From contig NC_065547.1 in assembly GCF_022605725.1 (NCBI RefSeq), forward strand, positions 16,347,167-16,411,166: 64,000 nt of DNA. Reading direction: 5' to 3'. The translations under genes and the position numbers were made by a program. Below, piece by piece: positions 59,106-64,000 of the stretch. The notes below the pieces were generated by a model that was not told where the DNA came from, did no database searches, and saw only the letters and a list, made by a program, of their open reading frames with translations. This DNA comes from Anthonomus grandis grandis. Lineage: Eukaryota; Arthropoda; Insecta; Coleoptera; Curculionidae. How positions within the stretch are numbered: position 1 is the first letter of the stretch; the number at the start of each line of letters is the position of its first letter.

Positions 59106-59541
59106 GGCATTTTTATAAAAATATTTGTCAAATAGGTCAAGAAACCCTTGTTGCACCATCGCCACCACAAACCCATTCCCCATTCGACAACCAAACCTGG
59201 GAACAAATCAAAGAGAGCATAAAATCCTGGATAAAGCTGGAATCTGAACCTTCTTTGGTGGACGTCGAAATGCTCGCGGACCATTTGAGGCTAATGGCTC
59301 TGGATAGGCGCATTGAAATATTGCAGAGTGGCTTTAATTTCTTGCACAGGTAATTTGCTACATTAAATGTAACCCAAATTAAAATGTAATTTTTTTTAGA
59401 ACTTTTACTGCTTTAAGTTGTGCCTGGCATAGAGCGTACTTTATTTTAGTAAATGCGGTGCAGCAAGGCATGGTGGCGCGATACGGAAAAGTCCTCTATC
59501 TTAAAACAAACTTTACATGTTGTGAGATTAATGATTATTAG
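59106..59541 (+). CDS. REV1: REV1 exons 8-9: C-terminal polymerase-binding domain
   Basis: Exon 59106-59349 (acceptor GATTTCAG) completes the phase-1 codon of exon 7 and encodes a linker, then FDNQTWEQIKESIKSWIKLE, SLVDVEMLADHLRLMALDRR and IEILQSGFNFLHR. After a 50-nt intron, exon 59400-59541 gives TFTALSCAWHRAYFILVNAV and QQGMVARYGKVLYLK, ending TAG at 59539-59541. This is the four-helix REV1 C-terminal domain that binds REV7 and the Y-family polymerases eta, iota and kappa. AATAAA at 59573-59578 is the likely polyA signal. Confidence 0.93.
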
Positions 59542-59702
59542 TGGTTATTTGGTAAGTTCTTTTGTACATTGAAATAAAGAAATAGCAACTAAAAGACTTT
59601 AAAATTGAAACCTAAACCGGGGATACCACAAGTGATTTATGGATTTTTTATATTACAGATACAATTCTAATAACTAAACAATTTAAGTAGAAATATATAA
59701 AC

Positions 59703-60056
59703 TCCTGGACAAAATTATAGCACCACTTGATTTTCAGAGATCTTTTTGTTTTAATAAAGGTAAAAAAAAATTATTATAAGCATTGTTTAATATGTTCTCT
59801 TTAGCAAAACAAAATTTAAGTAACTAAATTCAATACAAGGAAAAAACATCGATTTTAACTAACTTCAATTTTGATACAAAAATAAAACAATAGACCCAAG
59901 AAAAACAATAATGAATTGTTAATTTCGTGTATTGTCACCTCTATCTGCAATGACCTCTTAAAGTCTTCGCGGCGTTCCTCGTATCAAATTTTGAAAACTT
60001 TCCTGCGGAATGTTTTCCCACTCCTCACGAGCAGCATGTTTCATGATAGAGCATAA
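59703..60056 (-). pseudogene. Tc1-like element, 3' fragment
   Basis: CTCCTGGACAAAATTATAGC at 59703 is a typical Tc1-type terminal sequence. The minus strand at 60050-59930 gives HAAREEWENIPQESFQNLI and RGTPRRL, the end of a Tc1 transposase. The rest of the element is missing, cut near 60056. Confidence 0.75.
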
Positions 60057-60165
60057 ACATGGTTTTTGTCCAGTTCTCCTTTTTGAATGAGAAAAGATAT
60101 ATAACTGCAGAGCAAAATAATAGGCGAAGGGTCCTGTTTACTTCACAATCTTTAATTCAAAAATC

Positions 60166-60200
60166 CCGACGCGTTTCGGTTATTAAACCATTGTCAAGGG
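60166..60200 (-). ncRNA. Hammerhead-like motif, degenerate
   Basis: Minus strand: CCTTGACAATGGTTTAATAA then CCGAAACGCGTCGGG. Stem GGTT/AACC followed by GAAAC. The core is degenerate (CUUGACA). Confidence 0.35.
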
Positions 60201-60220
60201 AAAACTATGTAAGTAAAATA

Positions 60221-62551
60221 CAGGGTGTTCCGTTGATCATGTTACAAACTTCTAGGGCAGATAGAAAACGCCAAAAGAAAAACAAAAGTTCACATAAACA
60301 TGGGTCCGGAAAAGCTTCCTCAGGGAGCTAGAACTCTATGAAAATAACCTTTAAAAACTAGTTTTTTTTTAATAGCTCCGGAACTACTTTAGCTACCGCA
60401 ACCAATTTTGGAAGGTAAATTATTGTTAGTACTTTTATTCTTTTGAACCTACTAAATAAAAAAAATATTTACCAGGGGCTTCAGAATCAGGGGGGTATTT
60501 GGTAAATTTAGGCCCATTTCTTTAAGACTTTTTTTAATTTCTCCCCGTTTGGGCATTAGATTATGATGTTCCTATGCTTTTTACATAAAAAAGGTACTCT
60601 TAGTAAAAGCCGGTAAATGGTAAATATCACCGTTTTTGTGAAAATTGACGAAAAGCAAGTTATGAGATACAAAAATTAATTACCTATTATTATTAATAAA
60701 CAATTAAAAAAAATCTGGCGTAAATAAAAAATAAATGTTTAAAAAAAGTTAAGGAAGCCACTTTATTAAATTGGTACTCAAATTAATTAACTGTCACTTT
60801 AATTACCTTGAGGCATAAAATGTTTAAATGATTTTAAGTGTAATAAAAAACCAACAAATTAACAATTTTAGAAACGTAAACAAATTTTATTAAAGATTGG
60901 TATTACAAAAATAAACTTAAAATATTAATTGCTCAAAATGCCGGACGCCACGATCGATACATTTATTGTATCTACGCACCATATTAAGGTTGACGTGGTT
61001 AAAAATATCAGGCGTGGTTTGGATTACTTCAGCAGCTGCGGAAATTCTGGCCACCAAATTCTGGTCTTCTTCTGACTCGACTGGAGTTTCATATACGAGA
61101 CTTTTCATATGCCCCCAAAGAAAAAAATCTAAGGGTGTCAAATCTGGTGAGCACGCTGGCCAGGTGACAGGGCCTCCGCGGCCAATCCAGCGCCTTCCAA
61201 AATTTTCATTTATAAACTCGCGGACAATAAGTGAAAAATGAGCTGGCGCTCCATCGTATTGTAGCCATAAGTTCTGTCGTATATTTAGGGGTAGATTATC
61301 TAATAGTTCTGGCAGTACATTTCTTAAAAAATTTCAATAAATATTTCCCGTTAAACGAGGAGGCAACATAATTGGACCAATTAAGCGTTCTCCAACAATG
61401 CCGGCCCACATATTGACCGAAAACTTATGTTGATAGCTCCTAAAATGAATACCATAAGGGTTTTCCTCACTCCACACATGATTATTCTTAGAATTAAAAA
61501 TGCCTTCTTTTGTAAATAAAGCCTCGTCAGTAAAAAGGACATATTTTGGAAATTGAGGTTCTTCTGTACACCGGTCAAGAAACCACTGGCAAAAATTCAC
61601 GCGGGGCATATAATCATTGGGTCCTAATGATTGCACCTTTTGCAGGTGGTAGGGCCGAAGAAGCTGTTAATTAACAACGTTCCATACCCTAACATGATTT
61701 ACATGCATCGCATCAGCTACTGCTCGAGTACTTACTGATGGGTTATCTTCAAATCGCTGAAGCACTTCTTCCTCAAAATCCGGGATTCGGATGTTCCTTT
61801 GCGCGCCATTATCTTGGCGTTTTATTTTAACGGAGTCAGTCTCCCTCAGCCGTTGATTGACCCTTTCAAAAAGTGTGTGAGCTGGGATTCGCCTTTCGGG
61901 AAACCGCTCTTCATATAGTCGAGAAGCAGCTCTACCATTACATCGAACTTCCCCATAAATTAAAAGCATATCGGCGTATTCAGCAAAAGTGTAATCTTCC
62001 ATTGCTTAACCGTAATAAAAAGGGAATTAATATCATGTAAAAAATACTGACAGTGACAAATTTAAAAAATACTGACAGTGGCAATGAATTAGCATTATTA
62101 TTATTATTAAAATAATTAATTCAGGTGCTGTATCTTAGTTTGGTTTTAGTCAATTTCCACAAAAACGGTAATATTTACCGACTTTTACTAAGAGCACCTT
62201 TTTTATGTAAAAAGCATAGGAACATCATAATCTAATGCCCAAACGGGCAGAAATTAAAGTCTTAAAGAAATGGGCCTAAATTTACCAAACACCCCCCTGA
62301 TTCTGAAGTTTTTCTGAAATTTTTTTTTTATTAAGTAGGTTCAAAAGAATAAACGTACTAACAATAATTTACCTCCCAAAATTGGTTGCGGTAGCTAAAG
62401 TAGTTCCGGAGCTATTAAAAAAAAACTAGTTTTTAAAGGTTTTTTTATTTTCAAAGATGTTTATATGAACATGTTTATATGAACTTTTGTTTTTCTTTTA
62501 ACGTTTTCTATCTGCCCTAGAAGTTTGTAACATGATCAACGGAACACCCTG
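60221..62551 (-). mobile_element. Mariner-like element with ~0.4-kb inverted repeats (copy D)
   Basis: CAGGGTGTTCCGTTGATCAT at 60221 is mirrored by ATGATCAACGGAACACCCTG ending at 62551, with TA on each side (60219-60220, 62552-62553). Pairing continues inward, for example TTTAGCTACCGCAACCAATT (60388) against the complement near 62376-62397, and reaches about 60650/62150. It encloses a nearly intact transposase gene and is the most complete member of its family here. Confidence 0.92.
60917..62002 (-). pseudogene. Mariner-like transposase, near-intact (two stops), copy D
   Basis: One continuous frame of 361 residues from ATG (62002) to TAA (60917), broken only by in-frame stops at 61667-61669 and 61334-61336. 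The N-terminal HTH region contains DYTFAEYADMLLIYGE and NPSVSTRAVADAMHVNHVRV. The catalytic core reads VLFTDEALFTKEG, FSVNMWAGIV, LQYDGAPAHFS, RWIGRGGPVTWPACSPDLTP and LDFFLWG. I count 41 residues between Asp 2 and Asp 3. The C-terminus is HFEQLIF. Confidence 0.88.
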
Positions 62552-62559
62552 TATAAAAG

Positions 62560-63200
62560 GGTGTTATTTAAATAATAAATTAACTAAAAACATAGTAAAA
62601 TTTACAAGATATTATCACAAAACGCAGGATGGCACTGCTTTCGCCTCTCAAAAAGAATAGACTACTTGCAAATGTAAAAATACTTTAAATAGTTGCACCA
62701 AAATACATTCACTTTTTGACACTGACAACAACAACGATAACAAAAAACCAAAATTCCAACATTTAAATTAGATAGGTATTTCTTTAATTTTACATTTTAT
62801 CAGCATTTTTCGTTCAAAATTACTTATGTAACTACTATTCTTTCTGATTCTGCATTAAAAAATTGTGGTTTTCATTTAAAAACCATATTGATGACGTCAT
62901 ATCTCTTTTTGACTCACTGTATATTTACTTTCCACGTAGAAAAACCCTAAACCCAATATTAAAATCGACGGGTTCAGGCATTTTTTTCAGAAACGGTCCA
63001 TTTCATTTTTATGAATATGGTAATAAAGCAATTCTTATCAAAGGCATTTTTAATATTTTAAGGTATATGGCAGTTGTTCTTACTTTGTTATTCTAAAATT
63101 TTGATTAATATAATCATCTGTATTCATATTATTCAACTCATTCACCTCCTTCTGCAATTCGATGTTTTTCTCGGCAAAAGTAATTATTGGGCTAACTAGA
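62560..63200. other. Intergenic, nothing recognised
   Basis: AT-rich. One plus frame (62863-63096, 77 residues) has no recognisable family. Confidence 0.45.
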
Positions 63201-63340
63201 TTTTTATTTAGACGAGAATCGAAATTAACGAAGACAATTCGTTAATTTTCTTATTAAGGTCTTGGCTACCCAGTGCCTTCTCTAAGGTATGAGGCGCCCC
63301 GGGGCAAGTAGTGTTCACACGGCCCCTGACAAGGGTGGAT

Positions 63341-63383
63341 TTGGGTTGGAGCCTCCAAGAGGAGGTTGGAGGCTCCAACCCAA
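63341..63383. repeat. Perfect 18-bp palindrome with 7-nt loop
   Basis: TTGGGTTGGAGCCTCCAA (63341-63358) and TTGGAGGCTCCAACCCAA (63366-63383) are exact complements around GAGGAGG. It sits in a GC-rich patch (63290-63420) beside the hAT coding remnant, possibly in its terminal region. Confidence 0.9.
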
Positions 63384-63612
63384 GCCCCCCCATCCCGCGC
63401 TTTACTACCTCCTCCCCACCCCTGCTTAAGAAAACATTTTTTTTATGTAATATAATAAAAAGTTACTTAACAACGTCATTAGAAATATACGCAAAACATA
63501 AAGTCTATGGCCAGTAAAAAGAAAAACACAAAAGTAGCAAGTAACAAGTTATATTAAATATTAATAAATTACGTTAATTTATATAACAAGGGGAACTGTA
63601 AAATTATTGCAA

Positions 63613-64000
63613 CTAGATATATTTTCTGGCTTTCGCTTCGGAAAAAGTCTTAATTAACGACTGAATATCCACACTCTCAAGAATTTCGTCTTCAATCGAA
63701 ATTGTTGATAAATTATTTAGTCTCTCATTTGACATCGTGGATCTCAGATGGTTCTTTATCAACTTAAGTTTGCTGAAGGATCTCTCTCCTTCTGCCACTG
63801 ACACTGGTAACGTTAAAATGTGAAGCCAAGCCGTCAACTACCAAACATTTAAGTATTTTTTCCGCGCTAGCCTCCGATTTTATGAAAGTGCGTATCACTT
63901 TGATTTCACTGAATAAGTCGTCACCATTTATGTCTTTTTCATCTCTTGCCTCATCCGTGAGAAGTAGGTGTAGATCTTGGCAGCATTTCATCAACAATTG
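63613..64000 (-). pseudogene. hAT-family transposase C-terminus (enters from right edge)
   Basis: Minus strand: from the window edge, LTDEARDEKDINGDDLFSEI and KVIRTFIKSEASAEKILKCL, then after a frameshift near 63835 the hAT dimerisation block LTLPVSVAEGERSFSKLKLI and NHLRSTMSNERLNNLSTISI. The family resembles ZMYM/52-kDa-repressor-like hAT proteins. Stop at 63613. The N-terminus is beyond 64000. Confidence 0.85.

Larger units (their letters stand above)
1756..59541 (+). other. REV1: REV1 gene span (nine exons in window, 5' end outside)
   Basis: Exons at 1756-1928, 1981-2173, 21256-21446, 21624-21905, 35286-35640, 35696-35814, 35871-36042, 59106-59349 and 59400-59541 join in one continuous frame of about 622 residues, all with GT..AG introns. 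Intron lengths are 52, 19082, 177, 13380, 55, 56, 23063 and 50 nt. REV1 is a Y-family deoxycytidyl transferase and the scaffold that recruits other translesion polymerases at stalled replication forks. The first exon enters in phase 1, so the BRCT and N-terminal catalytic exons lie to the left. An AATAAA signal lies at 59573-59578, 32 nt after the stop. The last long intron contains SUPV3L1 (minus) and PCLAF (plus). I cannot exclude small extra exons in that intron, but the direct join keeps frame. Confidence 0.93.

Noticed and set aside
63208..63517. Frames on both strands across the GC-rich hairpin
   Set aside because: They read through a palindrome; no protein motif.
1..64000. LTR retrotransposons, endogenous viruses, tRNA or rRNA genes
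   Set aside because: None of the gag/pol protease-integrase blocks, viral proteins, or tRNA/rRNA signatures could be recognised.

Overview
The window is about 64 kb of AT-rich animal nuclear DNA, almost certainly insect. Spliceosomal genes have either ~50-nt or >13-kb introns, and the introns are packed with decayed transposable elements (TEs). A beetle is plausible from the TE mix, but that is a weak inference. There are no bacterial operons, CRISPR arrays or viral genes.

The backbone is one gene, REV1 (Y-family translesion DNA polymerase and scaffold). It runs left to right from before position 1 to a stop codon at 59541. Nine exons fit together with consistent GT..AG sites and phases: 1756-1928, 1981-2173, 21256-21446, 21624-21905, 35286-35640, 35696-35814, 35871-36042, 59106-59349 and 59400-59541. 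They encode the fingers and catalytic SCDE region, the helix-hairpin-helix thumb, the little-finger/PAD domain, one ubiquitin-binding motif and the C-terminal polymerase-binding domain. The N-terminal BRCT part lies upstream of the window.

Two complete genes sit inside the last long REV1 intron (36043-59105). SUPV3L1/SUV3 (mitochondrial RNA helicase) is intronless and on the minus strand at 47670-49955. PCLAF/PAF15 (PCNA-associated factor) is on the plus strand, with exons at 50419-50449, 50538-50612 and 58588-58895. The two are divergent from a 463-bp promoter interval that holds a DRE-like motif. A broken tandem copy of the 3' part of SUV3 lies at about 43250-44008. PCLAF is a PCNA partner linked to translesion synthesis, so its position inside the REV1 gene, with matching splice phase, is the most striking feature of the window.

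Region by region: 1-2.2 kb, a CAGGGTGT-ended mariner-like element and REV1 exons 1-2. 2.2-21.2 kb, REV1 intron with a pogo-like element split by an RNase-H retroelement, four or more CR1-group non-LTR elements (one nearly intact at ~16.6-21.1 kb) and a MITE. 21.2-21.9 kb, REV1 exons 3-4. 21.9-35.3 kb, intron with two more CAGGGTGT-ended elements, a Penelope-like element and non-LTR copies. 35.3-36.0 kb, exons 5-7. 36-47.6 kb, Penelope and non-LTR debris, the SUV3 pseudogene, and a near-intact pogo-like element sitting in an older retroelement. 47.6-58.9 kb, SUV3 and PCLAF, with the second PCLAF intron holding a palindromic MITE and a third mariner-like element. 59.1-59.5 kb, final REV1 exons. 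59.6-64 kb, a Tc1 fragment, a mariner-like element with ~0.4-kb inverted repeats, and the 3' end of a hAT transposase.

TE family names come from recognising protein motifs by eye. Clade-level assignments (CR1 group, DD41D-type mariner) are inferences.
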